A DNA stretch of 64,000 bases from Epichloe hybrida. Lineage: Eukaryota; Ascomycota; Sordariomycetes; Hypocreales; Clavicipitaceae. The position numbers and the translations under genes are program-made. The stretch spans positions 1,860,001-1,924,000 of the forward strand of contig JAFEKR010000003.1 of assembly GCA_019022495.1 (NCBI GenBank), in the 5' to 3' direction. Positions 10,716-21,700 of this stretch are shown here, piece by piece. The notes beneath the pieces were generated by a model. That model was not told the DNA's origin. It did not search any database and saw nothing but the letters and a program-made list of their open reading frames with translations. The stretch's first letter is position 1. Every line of letters starts with the position of its first letter.

Positions 10716-11742
10716 ATGAACATGGCACTCTGGCCGATGGCGTTTCTCGTGGTAAGAGCTGCGCATGATGATGTTCCAATCCGTACCTGACCTTTGACCT
10801 TGTTCCAGGTGACCCTTTTGTTCATAGGAGTAGCAATGTTCGTGGGTTTCCTTGGTCCTCTTGTTGTTGAGCTGGTTGCTGATTCGAAGGCGTTAGCTAC
10901 GAGCATGTCATCTCGACCAGCCTTTCCCTCCCGATCTCGCCATACATGACCATACCCACCATACTCCTGCCGGTCTTGGCACTGACGAACGCATTCGTGT
11001 ACCTGAGATTCGGCAAATCTCGCAAACGTCATGACGCGCTCCTGGCACGAGCTCTGCAAGTTGTCCAGGCCCTCTGCACGACCGTCCTGGCGACGCTGCT
11101 CTTCTCCAACATTGTCCCCTCGGCTGTCCGTGACTGCCTCTTGTCGACTATCTGGCAGCGACTCTTTAGCATTCATGATGCGGAAGCCATTCGGCGGATC
11201 CAGGATACCTTCAACTGCTGCGGGTTCAACACGGTACGGGACAGGGCATGGCCGTTCGCCGACCACCAGTCTGCTCGTCGGTGTGCCGAAACGTACGGAC
11301 GACAGGTCTCCTGCGCTCAGCCGTGGCTCAGAGCACTGCAGCAGAGTTTTGGTCTTGATTTCGGAATTGTGCTGGCGGTGGGGCTCTTCCAGGTACGTCT
11401 TGTTCGACGTTGTCATTGCCTTGGACTTGAATGTCTGGCTCATTCACAGCGGCCGTGTAGATTGCAACGTTGTTCCTCCTCAGCGGATCCATGGCTTTGG
11501 ACAACGAAGGTCGGGTGCGACCGAGGGGAATGATTCATTACGGAAGCATTGACGGCATTGACGGCCCTGAGACGGCAAGACTTCTTCCAGGTGTTGTTGG
11601 GGATGCAGGGGATGGACCTGGCGAGGACGGGGAAGATACTCGACCGGATGTTGAACGGGAAAGCAGTCCTGCTACCGATGACTCGAGCCGCGTCCGGGTC
11701 CGGGGGAGTGTGCCGACTCAGGATAATAATCCCTGGCAGTAG
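10716..11742 (+). CDS. Tetraspanin-like membrane protein
   Basis: The 3' part is secure: an open frame through 11392, an intron 11393-11460 (GTACGT...GTGTAG, 68 nt) and a last exon 11461-11742. Visible are TM2 (TIPTILLPVLALTNAFVYL), TM3 (ARALQVVQALCTTVLATLL), an extracellular loop with the tetraspanin CCG signature (DTFNCCGFNTVRDRAWPF) plus two further cysteines, and TM4 (GIVLAVGLFQIATLFLLSG) spanning the splice junction. The 5' end is less certain. A Kozak-like ATG at 10716 with introns 10752-10808 and, tentatively, 10846-10889 (only 44 nt) gives a first helix and the join SLSLPISPYMTIP, which fits the family. Pls1/Tsp-type fungal tetraspanins organise plasma-membrane domains, for example during host penetration; the specific role here is unknown. 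Confidence 0.75.
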
Positions 11743-12377
11743 ACTGTGTGTGGGCTTGGAGGATGACATACTTGTGAAGTGTTGGGGGTGGACGTCACCG
11801 GGTGTTGCCAAGGTCGCGCTAGTCGCGCTAGTTTGGCGCATGTACAGCCTGTCACTGTATTAGCAACACTCGTGGATTGAAAAGGATTGAAAATCGATGC
11901 AGCAATTCGACACCCTTCTGGCTTCGTCACCCTAGACAGAGCTCCGCCGTCTCCGGGTGAGAGAGCATGTCTGACTGACGCCTTTTTCTTCTACCTCTGG
12001 TTGACAGTGGGCAGTTCGACCTTGTCCTCATCCGGATCATCCGGAGGGTATAAAGAGGGTATTATGGCTCACCCCGTTGCGGATAAGGCGGGACAGGAGG
12101 GAAGTGGAGAGAGCGCCTTCATACTTGGAGCTTCCGAGGCGCATGAGGCTTTCTAACTGGACAACATGGACCGGATTAGGAGCGACGCAAAACTGGGGAT
12201 TGCGTTTCCAACTTCTCCAGCCGTGTGTATATGAGGGCGTGCCTAGCAAGAGGTTTCCTTTTTTTTTTTTTTTTCCTTCTTCTTTTTTGTGGCTCTTCAG
12301 ATACAAAACCACGACCACGACCATAGAAACATACTTGGTTTCGCATATATAGTGCAATTGTTCAGAGACGCGCCGCA
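11743..12377. other. Intergenic upstream of the alcohol dehydrogenase
   Basis: Contains a T-rich run at about 12259-12283 and a TATATA box near 12344-12350, close to the ADH start. No gene recognised. Confidence 0.5.
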
Positions 12378-13582
12378 ATGGGATTAGATTTCACCGTCTT
12401 CAAGGGTTCGAAAACCGGCGCCATCGTCGAGGCCCGAGGTCATCGCGATCCAGGTCCGACAGAGGTCCTCGTCGAAATCACACACTGTGGTGTCTGCGGC
12501 ACAGACGAGCACTTTCGTGACAAGGAGCAAGGACTGGGCCACGAAGGCATCGGAACCATTGCCGAGCTCGGCTCTGAAGTCGAGCGAGTGTCTGACTTCA
12601 AGGTCGGTGATCGTGTGGGATTGGGATATTTCACCAAGTTCTGCGGGTTTTGCAAATCGTGCGTGAACGGTATGAATGGCTTCCTTTTCCTTCACCCCGT
12701 TCAAGTTCCCCCACCCATCCATCACTCCGCATAATTTGCAGCCAAAACTAACCTCCCCCCCCCCCGGGCCCCCAGGCCACCAAAATAACTGCTCCAACGC
12801 CAAATACTTTGGAACCTCCAACCAAGATCAAGGGTGTTTCGGCACCGCCGTGGCATCGGACATCTCGGCGCTGTACAAGATCCCCGACGGGATTTCGTCC
12901 GAAGACGCTGGCCCGCTCATGTGCGCAGGCGCCACCGTCTGGAGTCCATTGCGTACTTCTGGCGTGCGTCCCGGTGATCGCGTGGGCATCATCGGTGTAG
13001 GTGGTTTGGGTCACTTGGCTATCCAGTTTGCCTCCAAAATGGGCATGGATGCCGTCGTCTTTTCCACCACGGCGGCCAAGAAGCAGGAGGCGCTTGGTTT
13101 CGGGGCCACGGAGTTCTATACCGCCGCCGACTTGGAGAAGCCTGGGAACATCGAGCCGGTTGACATTCTGATGATTACGTCGAGTGTGATGCCTGACTTG
13201 TCGACGTGAGTACCTCCCTTTCTTGTCGTTTCTTATTCTTCTTTTGGCGCGTCATGTAGGCATGGAGAGAGGCAGCGCTGACATATGTTTCCACCGCAGA
13301 TATTACCCCGTCCTCGCGAAGAGGGCCAAAGTCTACCCACTCACCCTCTCTTTCGAGCCTCTCAAGCTATCCGTCGTGGCACTGCTCGGGGGCTGTTTTC
13401 AGATCATCGGCTCGATAGTCGCTTCTGTCGGTAACCATCAGGCTATGCTGGAGTTCGCTGCCAAACACAAAGTCAAGCCTCAGATCGAAAAGTTCCCCTT
13501 GACTCAAGCCGGAGTGACTGACGCGATGGACAAGCTGAAGGATGGCAAGATGAGATATCGCGCTGTTTTGGTTGCTCCGTGA
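12378..13582 (+). CDS. Zinc-dependent, NADP-type alcohol dehydrogenase (MDR superfamily)
   Basis: Three exons (12378-12669, 12776-13205, 13300-13582) encode 334 aa. Catalytic zinc ligands sit in CGVCGTDEHF and GLGHEGIG. The structural zinc cysteines form CGFCKSC, completed by NNC after the first intron. The Rossmann glycine motif is GVGGLGHLAIQFA, and the C-terminus closes with RYRAVLVAP. This is the cinnamyl-alcohol/ADH6-type branch, which reduces aromatic or aliphatic aldehydes with NADPH; the actual substrate is unknown. Both introns have standard borders; the first (106 nt) carries AACTAAC and a C run before CCCAG. The protein is slightly shorter than typical members (about 350-360) through a compact N-terminus. 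Confidence 0.9.
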
Positions 13583-14137
13583 AGCGTGAGGTAGCACATT
13601 TGATTGATGTCTTCTCTTGTTATTTTTGCAGTCGCCAGGGTCAGATGAACTGGGATGTGTCGAGGATCAAGTGCCGATGATCGGCCACGCGGCTTCTCGC
13701 CTCATATATCCGTAGACGATTAAGATTAGTGATTATACACATCGCAACCAGCTCTGTTCGTCTTGCCTTGACAATTAATTCCGAGGAGAATTGACGGCAC
13801 ATTCTGCATGTCACATCACTACTGTCTCCTTGGTTCGAGTCCTCAATTAACATGGTATTCTACCACCCGCGTACTCGATTCCTCACCCCTTGATTTTTGC
13901 GGGACGAGAGAAAAAGAATAAGAAATTGTACAATCTCACCATACGCCAGGAATGCCAAGTATAAACTCCCCAAACTCGGGTTTGGACTTCCAAGTTGCCG
14001 AAGAAGTTTCGTCCCCCCCCCCCCCCCAATATATATATATAATTCACATCCAGTCTTGTGCTCCAAGTCTGGTCCCCGAAGCCAGTGCTCCTCGTAGTGA
14101 AGAAGAAGAAGAAGAAGAAAAAAACCCAGCAACATGT
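13583..14137. other. Convergent intergenic region, low complexity
   Basis: Between converging 3' ends of ADH and RPB4. It holds a C run and a TA repeat (about 14013-14041) and a GAA repeat (about 14098-14118). A T-arm-like string near 13832 is not part of a foldable tRNA. Confidence 0.6.
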
Positions 14138-14825
14138 TTATCGGTTTTGCAACTTCGAAATCTCATCCAGCAAGTCTTGTAGGTCCTCGTCCTTGATCTT
14201 GTCGGTGAGCGAAGGAATCAGCGTCTTCGCCTCGTCGGCATCGTTGCAACATAGAGATCCTGAGGAATGTGCAGCATGAGTAGCTTGAACGGGACGGGGA
14301 CAGCGGACATGCCCGACTCGCTTTTTTTTTTTTTTTTTTTTTTTTTTTCAAAACGGGCATCGCGGCATTGTAGCATACCTAACTGTGCTCTTTCAAACTT
14401 GGCCAGGTCCTTGTGCGCGCTGAGCAATCGTTCCACGGCTTCGACATTCTCTTTTTGCGTGAACCGGGAGAAATGATCTAGGTAGTTGAGCGTCTGGTTC
14501 AACATCCTGGAAAGGCGAAACCGCTTCCTTGTCAGCAACTCGGTTTTCGACAAGACACACTCTCGGGCTACTCCTTTCGTCACGGATATACATGGGATCA
14601 CGTGCTGCTGAAGGTAAGGTGGGAAATTTTTGGGGCAACAAACTCGGTCTCGTTGACGTTCTTGCGATCATTTCGACGCTTCGCGACCAGGGCGTTCAGG
14701 ACAAGCGACGCCTCCGACAGAGTGAGCGTATCGACGTTTTGGAATTCGCCAAGGTTCAGGTTCGCCGTGGCCTCTTCGTTGCCGGGGGGCGCGGGCTTGG
14801 GACGCGAGGCTTGCTGGTTCGACAT
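14138..14825 (-). CDS. RPB4: RNA polymerase II subunit Rpb4
   Basis: Rpb4 with Rpb7 forms the stalk of RNA polymerase II. Exon 1 (about 14641-14825) gives MSNQQASRPKPAPPGNEEAT and the conserved NLGEFQNVDTLTLSEASLVL. The middle exon (14379 to about 14506) gives QTLNYLDHFSRFTQKE and DLAKFERAQLG. The last exon (14138-14259) gives SLCCNDADEAKTLIPSLTDK and DLQDLLDEISKLQ. Intron 2 (14260-14378, GTATGC...CCTCAG) holds a long homopolymer of about 30 nt. The exact exon 1/exon 2 junction is unresolved: the sequence after NETE offers GTTGCC as donor, and the clean CAG acceptor at 14507 does not keep frame with it. About 150 aa in total, as expected. Divergent from TRS23. Confidence 0.88.
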
Positions 14826-15517
14826 GTTTGGAAACCCTTTTGTTTGTCCGACGACAACGTGCGCGCGCCTCTCGGTGGTGGCCTGGTGAGGGTCGCCGCT
14901 GGCGTCGCAACTGAAGCTGGGTACGGCCTGCGGGTCGCTGGGGGGGGGGGAGCAGACCAAGTGTCTCTCCCAGGCGTGTTCAACTTACTACCGCTGGATC
15001 GAGAACAACTCGGAGAGCTGGTGGACGGGTTTTTGGAAGCAAGGCCAAAAAAAAAAAGCATGGATTGGTTGGTTGTTGGGGTGTGTTGCTCCAGCGGTGT
15101 GGGGGGGGGGCTTGCGGACTCATCAGTGCGGCCGTGTTGGTGTGTGGCAGTTTTGAGTTGAGCTGACTTGTTTGATGGGCAATTCAACTTCAACTTCTTG
15201 ATCACAGGCCCCCCCCCCCCCCTTTTGCAACTGTACAGAATGCGAGACAAGCCTATAATTCTGCATCCCATTCCCTCGACACACCGTAGCCAACTCTTCC
15301 TCTCTTCGAAAAAAGGACAATCATCGCAGACGCTAGCCAGCGACGGCCACAGGGGTTTCATGTTCATGGGTTGTGCCTCGGCGGACCGATGAGCCTCAAC
15401 AAGGCCCCCAGCGAATTCTTCATTATCGACAGCACACCGGCCCAACTGAGCCACTGCACAAAATGCAAGTTTCCGTCCGACCAGAGAAAGAGAATGTCCC
15501 CCATATCTAATCTGACC
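14826..15517. promoter_or_regulatory. Divergent promoter RPB4 / TRS23
   Basis: About 0.7 kb with G and C homopolymers (near 14940, 15102 and 15210) and an A run near 15048. Open frames here look like composition artefacts. Upstream in-frame ATGs to TRS23 exist near 15371 and 15389 but encode non-conserved sequence. Confidence 0.5.
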
Positions 15518-16114
15518 ATGTCGCCCAGGACCGTCTTCGCCGTCATCATCATCAACAAGGCCGGTGGCTTAGTCTACAACAAGACGTTCCACGATGGCGG
15601 CCTCAACAAGATCAGCACGAACGACTACCTCGTCCTCGCTGGTACTTTTCACGGGTACGTTGGGAAATCGCAACCAAGCCGGCTCGGACTCCTCCGCACC
15701 TCCTACCCATGAAGTCCATGAAGTCCATGAAATCCTTGATGCCAGCCTCTTTGCTCACGAATCCTCCCATTCTCCAGCGTCCACGCCATCACGTCAAGAC
15801 TCAATCCCATAAAGCCCGTGGCTCCCCCTCCTGGCGCCAACGGCATATCAAACCGGGCAGAACCCTCCTCGGGGCTGGAAGTGCTCGAGACGGAGAATTT
15901 CCGCTTGCAATGCTTCAATACCATGACGGGCACCAAGTTCCTGCTTTTTACGGATTCTACGCAGGCGAATGTGGATGTCACAATTAGGAGGATATACGAC
16001 CTCTACTCCGACTATGTTATGAAGAATCCTTTTTATTCTCTAGAGATGCCTATACGGTGTGAAATTTTTGACCGCAAGTTACTATCATATATCAGAGAGA
16101 TCAACAACCGTTAA
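15518..16114 (+). CDS. TRS23: TRAPP complex subunit Trs23 (TRAPPC4, sybindin family)
   Basis: Two exons (15518-15654, 15778-16114) encode 157 aa. The N-terminal longin-like strand reads TVFAVIIINKAGGLVYNKTF, then NDYLVLAGTFHG joins VHAITSRLNP across the intron. The C-terminal half has FRLQCFNTMTGTKFLLFTD and YDLYSDYVMKNPFYSLEMPI, typical of Bet5/Trs23 proteins. TRAPP is the guanine-nucleotide exchange factor for Ypt1/Rab1 at the early Golgi. The start chosen is the ATG directly before the conserved strand. The 123-nt intron contains three imperfect 9-bp repeats (unit CATGAAGTC, about 15707-15736). Confidence 0.93.
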
Positions 16115-16336
16115 TAGATGACTTCATTGCTACATCACATTCATCACGTTGCATGCATGTCGCGACATCCAGATTGTTGGTGTTTTCTTGTATCGTCTCT
16201 TTTACAATGACATGTAATATCACCGAGGCGCCCATCAAGATGAGCCTGTATGTCTGCTCTAGTCCCATTGGATTCGTCTGTTATACAGCTTCTTTTAGAA
16301 GCTAGCTCCGCAAAGGGAAATACATGTTTTTTACCC
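16115..16336. other. Short convergent spacer TRS23 / RPN10
   Basis: 222 bp of 3' flanking sequence between converging genes; nothing recognised. Confidence 0.5.
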
Positions 16337-17250
16337 TTACGATGTGTCCATTTTGTCGCCGCCATCCTTCTTGCCTCCGCTTCCAGAGGGACCCGACTCG
16401 TCTTCTTCCTTGACACCGCCAAGTGACTCTTTCTTGGCAGCCTCTTCTTCTTCCCGCGCTCTTTTCTCCTGCCTGGCCTTCTCCTCCTCCATACTCATGC
16501 GTAGAGCCAGCGCAAGTTCCGGTTCCATGGCCGGGTCGAATCCGAATTCGAACTCGTCGTTGCCGCCGCTCATGCCGCCGGCTCCACCAGATGACGGCCC
16601 ACCCTCGCCCAGAAGAATAGGTGTAGATATCAGCTGGTCACTGAGCAACTTACTGCTCGGCGGGATGACTACCAAATGCGAACCTTCGTTACCCTTGACA
16701 GCGTCATTGAACGCCTGCAGCTTCTTTTGCGTGTCATCGTCATCGAGATCCCCAAACAGGATGAAGTCTACGGAGATGTTTCCTTTCTTCATCCTCTTGG
16801 CCAATTGCGTCAACTCCTTTTCGTTTTCCTCGATCGGCGAGCAGACGAAAACTATTATTCGTTGTCGCTGGGATCGGTTCTGTCGGTGTTTGAGAGCAAG
16901 CTGTTTTTTTTCCCCCGTGTCAGAGTCGACATATCAAAATCTAGGCATTTCAAACTCACAGCAGCAACTTGAATGCCCGTCTTGAGGTGAGATGAGCCAC
17001 CGATCTTCTTCTTTGTCCTGTGCAGGCCCTCTAGGATCTTGCCTTGCTCTGTGGTGAGGGTCACGAGCACTTCGGGGCCCTTGCCTCCCAAACTCATCAA
17101 ACCAACCGACGACTCTGGGTTCCCTTGGGTAATACTCTGAAAGAGAACACTGACGGCGTCTACTTGTGCATCGAACCGTGTTGGCTGGTAGTCTCCATTT
17201 CTGCTGCTCTCGCTGTTGTCCACAACAACCATGACCGCCTCGAGAACCAT
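16337..17250 (-). CDS. RPN10: 26S proteasome ubiquitin receptor Rpn10
   Basis: Exon 1 (16960-17250) and exon 2 (16337-16900), joined over a 59-nt intron (GTGAGT...AACAG), give 284 aa. A von Willebrand A domain starts at MVLEAVMVVVDNSESSRNGD and continues with KLQAFNDAVKGNEGSHLVVI. A ubiquitin-interacting motif (PELALALRMSMEEE) follows near residue 222, then a charged, lysine/glutamate-rich tail ending KMDTS. Rpn10 sits in the proteasome regulatory particle and captures polyubiquitinated substrates through the UIM. One UIM is visible, as in yeast; animal homologues have two. Confidence 0.95.
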
Positions 17251-17782
17251 TTCTGCGATTTTGTCGTAAAGAAAATGCGAGGAAGTAGTGGGGTATCAGG
17301 GAGGAGTCACGATTCAATAGGATGAGAAAGAAAGGAGATGTTGCGCTTCGTGGCGAAAGCAGAGGAATATCGTGGTTGATGCAGAGGCGAGGCGGCTTGC
17401 AAGCTTGATGGATGAGCTACGGGTCACCAGAGAGAAGGCGTAAGGCGAGTTCAGCCTGCCACTGCGGTCTGCGGCTGGGAGGGCACTCTGTAGGTACTGC
17501 TACTTCGCACTGGCCGAGCATGGATACTGTGCCAAATGTATAGAGACCCCCCGAGCTCTAGTTTTCTGCAAGCCCGCTGTCGTGGCCGCTGACATAAGCA
17601 GCCCTTCCAACCCCAACCCCGTTCGTTTGTTTACTTCCGCATCCACTTGACCATTCGGAGCGCGCCAGAAGCTCAAGGTGCCCACCCCAGACATCACCAC
17701 CCCGGCACAGATTGATCTAGCAACAAACTTACACAACCACAACAGCGCGCAGAGAGTCATCTGACCGCACGCCGACTCAAAC
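17251..17782. promoter_or_regulatory. Divergent promoter RPN10 / Borealin-domain gene
   Basis: 532 bp shared upstream region. I did not find a convincing proteasome-associated control element (Rpn4-type GGTGGCAAA) by eye. Confidence 0.45.
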
Positions 17783-19002
17783 ATGGCTCCCACCAAATCG
17801 AAGAGGAAGGTCTCGGACCAGACGACTGCTGCCGTGAACAGACAAGACACCAAAGTTTCAATCAAGAGCCCATCAACGCCGACCGCCAGAAGTCCAATCA
17901 AGAAACGCAAGATGGGGCTGAGTGCTCAACAGAAGCAGGCTTTGATCGACAATCTTCAACTAGAAGGTATGAAACTGCATGCTGCGTCTTTGACTGCTAC
18001 TGTACTCACCCTGCACCAAGTCACCGAACGCGCCAGGCGTCTCCGAGCGCAGTATCAGCTTCAGGCACAGGGCCTCAGATCACGAATCGAAATCAGAATT
18101 AACAGGATACCCATGTCCCTGCGGAAACTCAAGATTGGCCATCTCCTCGACAAACACGCCGAACAGGAGCAAAGTCGGGATGTGTCCAATCCTCCCCCGG
18201 TTCCTGCCAAAGACACGCCTCGATCTAGCCCACAAAGGAGCCTGCCTGCTCGTGCACAGGCAGTAGGTCGTGGCTACAAGCGAATGAGGTAAGTCGAGAA
18301 ACGAACTCCATACTGCCAGGCAACCTCTAGGACTCTGACAATTGTGTCAGCAACGAAATTTCTGGCGACAAGGAGAATGAGGTTGAGAATGTTGAAGGCA
18401 CCAAGAAGCGCGTGCGCGTCCCTCAAGCAGACACTGGGCGTGTCAGACCGAATCAGGTTCTCTCACCAACGTCTTCAAACTCTCGTCTTGCAAATCGTGA
18501 ACGACCCGCGTCACCGACAAAGTCATACATTGCGCGGCCTGGTTCTCCGCTGAAGGCTACAGGAACCTCGCGCTCTGCCGCCGCCACAAATGTTTTGTCC
18601 AACATGGTGGAAAAGGCCAAGGCTACCCGCGCCAGAGGGACGAGAAAGGTCACGACCACTTCGGAAACAAGTTCTACGTCGACTGGAACGACCGCAGCCT
18701 CGAGAGTCCGGCGCAACGGTGCTGCGACAACTGCCAAAGCTCCTGCGTCTCGCCCAGCAACTCGCGCCGGTCGCCGTCCTAGTAACACGAGCGAGACTAG
18801 TGAGGCTAGTGCTGGCACAGTGGTGAGGAAGGCGAGTGCTGCTCCGAAGGCAGGTCCGACTACCAAGTCTACCATGATGCGGGCGATCCGGAAAGGTGTG
18901 GCTGGAGGGACGAAGAGAGCAGCAGCAGCCGCAGCGACCAAGTCTACTGCAACTCCGGCCACAACAACTGCCAGTGGTCGAGTGTTGAGGAAAAGAGGCT
19001 AG
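17783..19002 (+). CDS. nbl1: Borealin N-terminal (Nbl1) domain protein, chromosomal passenger complex
   Basis: Three exons (17783-17966, 18021-18288, 18351-19002) encode 367 aa; the first intron is 54 nt and in frame. After a basic N-terminus with SP/TP sites, the Nbl1/Borealin helix is clear: LSAQQKQALIDNLQLEVTER, ARRLRAQYQLQAQGLRSRIE and INRIPMSLRKLKIGHLL. In the chromosomal passenger complex this helix bundles with the Survivin (Bir1) and INCENP (Sli15) helices to target Aurora kinase to centromeres. The remaining 250 residues are disordered, basic and Ser/Thr/Ala-rich, with repeated TPKR-like and RRPSNTSETSE-type sites, probably phospho-regulated. The protein is much longer than yeast Nbl1 (about 73 aa), as usual in filamentous fungi. 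Confidence 0.85.
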
Positions 19003-19154
19003 TCTCTGCGAGCAGCAATAATGAATTTGAATGATTTGACTGTTTTTACTGGGCGTTTGGTGGGATCAAAACATCACGAATTAGGATAGGACTAGACATA
19101 GTGTGTTGTTTCCTCAATCATAAATTGCTCAAGCCTAATTCCCTCTCAAACTAT

Positions 19155-20152
19155 TCATTGAGGCGGCTTCTTCTTCTTCTTATCATCAACAAGCTCAATA
19201 TTGTCCTCGGGTATCTCCTTATACTTCTCCAAGATAAACTCTTCCAACTCATCGCTAACGTCGCCCTGCACAACAATTTCCTCACCTCCACTAGGCAGCT
19301 TGGTAACGGATGAGCCCGTAGCGAACTTTTTGCCGAGATCCTTGGCCACCTGCCATTAGGAAATTAGCATCTTAATTCGTTCGTATGTACTAAAGAGTGA
19401 GGGGGGGGGGGGGGATCTTGGCGACGACAAGTGTCATCATACCTTCTTCAACTCGAGACCAAAAGCTTCCAACCCAATGACTGCTGTGACAAACTTCTTC
19501 TTATTCCGCTCGATACGCTTGATAGTAACGACACTGTTGGCAATCTTGTCCGCCTGTTTCGCCTCAGCGGCCTCGGCCTTTGCCGCCTTCTTCTGCGCGT
19601 CTTTGGCGGCTCGCTTCTGGGCATCGACGGATAACGATGCAGTGGCGACTTCCAACGCCTCTACGGACAGGTACCTCCCGTTTCAGTCATTGAGGCCGCA
19701 AGTGCGATTGTGGAGGAGGAAGTGCGAGATAACACTCGGACATACCGGGCGACCAGATCTTATCGTACATGGCCCGATGGTTCTTCTCCAGCCACTCCTG
19801 GCATTTCTTCACTGTGCCTCCATATTCGCAGTACTTGAAAAAAAAAAAAAAAAAAAAAAAAGGTCAGATGGCGTGTGCTATTTCGGGGCGCGTGCGGGTG
19901 GTCTCTATCAATGGGAGAGGGGGTGGCGGGATATTAGTTTGCAGGGTCATGTCGAAAGGTCACGAACCTCGGGTGGTAGAGTACAGACTACATTGGGAGG
20001 GAAAACAGAGGTTAGCAATGGAAACTGATTGGAGCCGAGAATGAGTTGGCGAATCTGATATGCGGGAAGGAAAGGGACGACATGCCTCCGCAGTACACCA
20101 CATGTCTGGCTTGGGGCGCGGCCGAAGCGGCTTGTTGTTCTGTATCTGCCAT
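19155..20152 (-). CDS. TMA22: Tma22 / density-regulated protein DENR
   Basis: Five exons: 20086-20152, 19968-19987 (only 20 nt), 19746-19833, 19443-19660 and 19155-19349, giving 195 aa. Tma22/DENR acts with Tma20/MCT-1 in ribosome recycling and reinitiation by ejecting deacylated tRNA from 40S subunits. The N-terminal cysteine zinc motif is assembled across introns (VVYCGVCTLPPEYCEYGGT, then CQEWL). The C-terminal SUI1 domain is VVTIKRIERNKKKFVTAVIG with LKKVAKDLGKKFATGSS and VVQGDVSDELEEFI. Intron 1 (19988-20085) starts GCATGT and ends TGTAG with GCTAAC upstream; only this GC donor preserves the YCGVC frame. Intron 2 contains a long A/T homopolymer (about 19838-19861). Confidence 0.93.
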
Positions 20153-21700
20153 AGTTGCAGACTTTGCGGGATTGAAGCAGGTGAGCTCATGCAACGAGTT
20201 GTCGCGAGCTTTTGTCTGAATATGGCGGGGTAAAATTGATTTGACGGGCGGACGATGGAGGGGCTCTGCTCTGGGCCAGCTGCTTGCGCCTGCCCGCCCG
20301 CCTGCCCGCCCGCCTGCCCGCCCGCCTGCCCGCCCGCCTGCCCGCCTGAGGCAGAAAGCAAATGTGTCTGTCTCTCGTGTCGTTGCTACTTCGATAACTT
20401 CCATCCCATCGCATCATGATGAGACGAGCGTTGATCCAGTGCAGCGCCATCTGGCATTGTCTGCCGCTACGGAAAAGTATTCTGGGCTCGGATTTGCAAC
20501 TTACCTGCTGAGCTCTTGCGTCGTCAACATTTCAGATGACTATAGTAGGTTCACGTAAACATGACTGGCCGGGTCAAGTCGGAGGGTATTGAGGCCAGAG
20601 ACAAGTTGTCACCGATTGTTCACATTCTGAACCGTGCACAACTTGACATGGTCATTCTTCCATCTGCCTATTATCCTTGTTCACGCTGGGGTTGTCGATG
20701 ACACAGAATTAGCCGCGGCGGATTTGAGGCCTGTGTTATACGTCCGAGTCCGTACTCCGTAGACTGGGGTACACTGGGATAAAGCAATAAAGCAACGATT
20801 CGGGTAGCCTAACTTCAACCGAACCACCTCAACTCGATTGGTACTGTAGGCATGTTTCACGATACTTTGTTGTGTGCCAATGTCGTTCGACTTGTTGGGG
20901 GCCAAGAAGCGGTTAGCCGCCCGCACATAATCCGTAAGGCACGCCCGCCTTCACTTTGAGGCCAATCACCAGCCAGACGGACCAGACGGACCAGACAGAC
21001 CAGACACACACACCCTGTTCGCGCGCGCCTGCAGGCTATCGCAGGCCATCGCAGGCCGCCAAATCCAAAATTAGAAACCCGTCCCGGCCGCGTTGATTGG
21101 ATGTTTCCCCCCACCTGGTGACCTGGTGCCGCCCAGTGTCAACCTGGTCAACCTGCCCCGTCCTCTCTTGGGATGACATCGCCATGGTCTACGCATCCAC
21201 GACGCAGGGCTATCACACACACTCTGTCTTCTTTGGGACTTTGGGGAACCAAATGCTAGCCAAACCCGAGATAATCTACATATGTAGTGCCCACATGGTG
21301 TGCGCTGCGAGCCACTCACGTCTTCATCCCACGCCTCACAGCCGCTTCGCCCGGTCCGCATCCAAGAATGAGCTCACTTAAGGATATCGCGATCCCCGGC
21401 CAACAGGTGGCCGACTCTCTTCCCTCCTCCTTGGCATTCTCTTCTGTTGCCCCCATTTTGCAATTTGCGTCTATTGAATTTTTCTGTTGTTTTTCTTGTA
21501 ATTCCAGTAGACGCTTCGTTGATCGAAGCAGCCTGTCGTTTGTACCACTTCATTCCAACTTTCGGCGCCGGTCGTCGATATCACAGCTTACGGCAAGCTA
21601 CGATTTTTAATATTTTTTTTCAAGCAGAGAGACGCCAGGTGCGTTTCCCAAGGCAAAGCTCGTTATTTGAATATAGCGGACTGGCTAGCCAGCAGCAAAG
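20153..21700. other. Intergenic 1.5 kb between TMA22 and methyltransferase gene
   Basis: Holds two tandem repeats and a TACTCCGTA motif at 20753-20761. A 9-bp repeat (unit CCAGACGGA, about four copies) is at 20973-21008. No supported gene; the region includes a long 5' leader for the gene at 21701. Confidence 0.6.
20289..20347. repeat. 12-bp tandem repeat (unit CCTGCCCGCCCG)
   Basis: Nearly five exact copies of a GC-only 12-mer lie about 140 bp upstream of the TMA22 start. They read as GGC/CGGGCAGG on the transcribed strand of that gene. Confidence 0.9.

Noticed and set aside
10628..11443. 271-codon frame on the minus strand
   Set aside because: Overlaps the tetraspanin-like exons, which show CCG motif and transmembrane helices; the antisense product has neither.
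13826..13848. T-arm-like string GGTTCGAGTCC as a tRNA
   Set aside because: No acceptor, D or anticodon stem can be folded around it on either strand.
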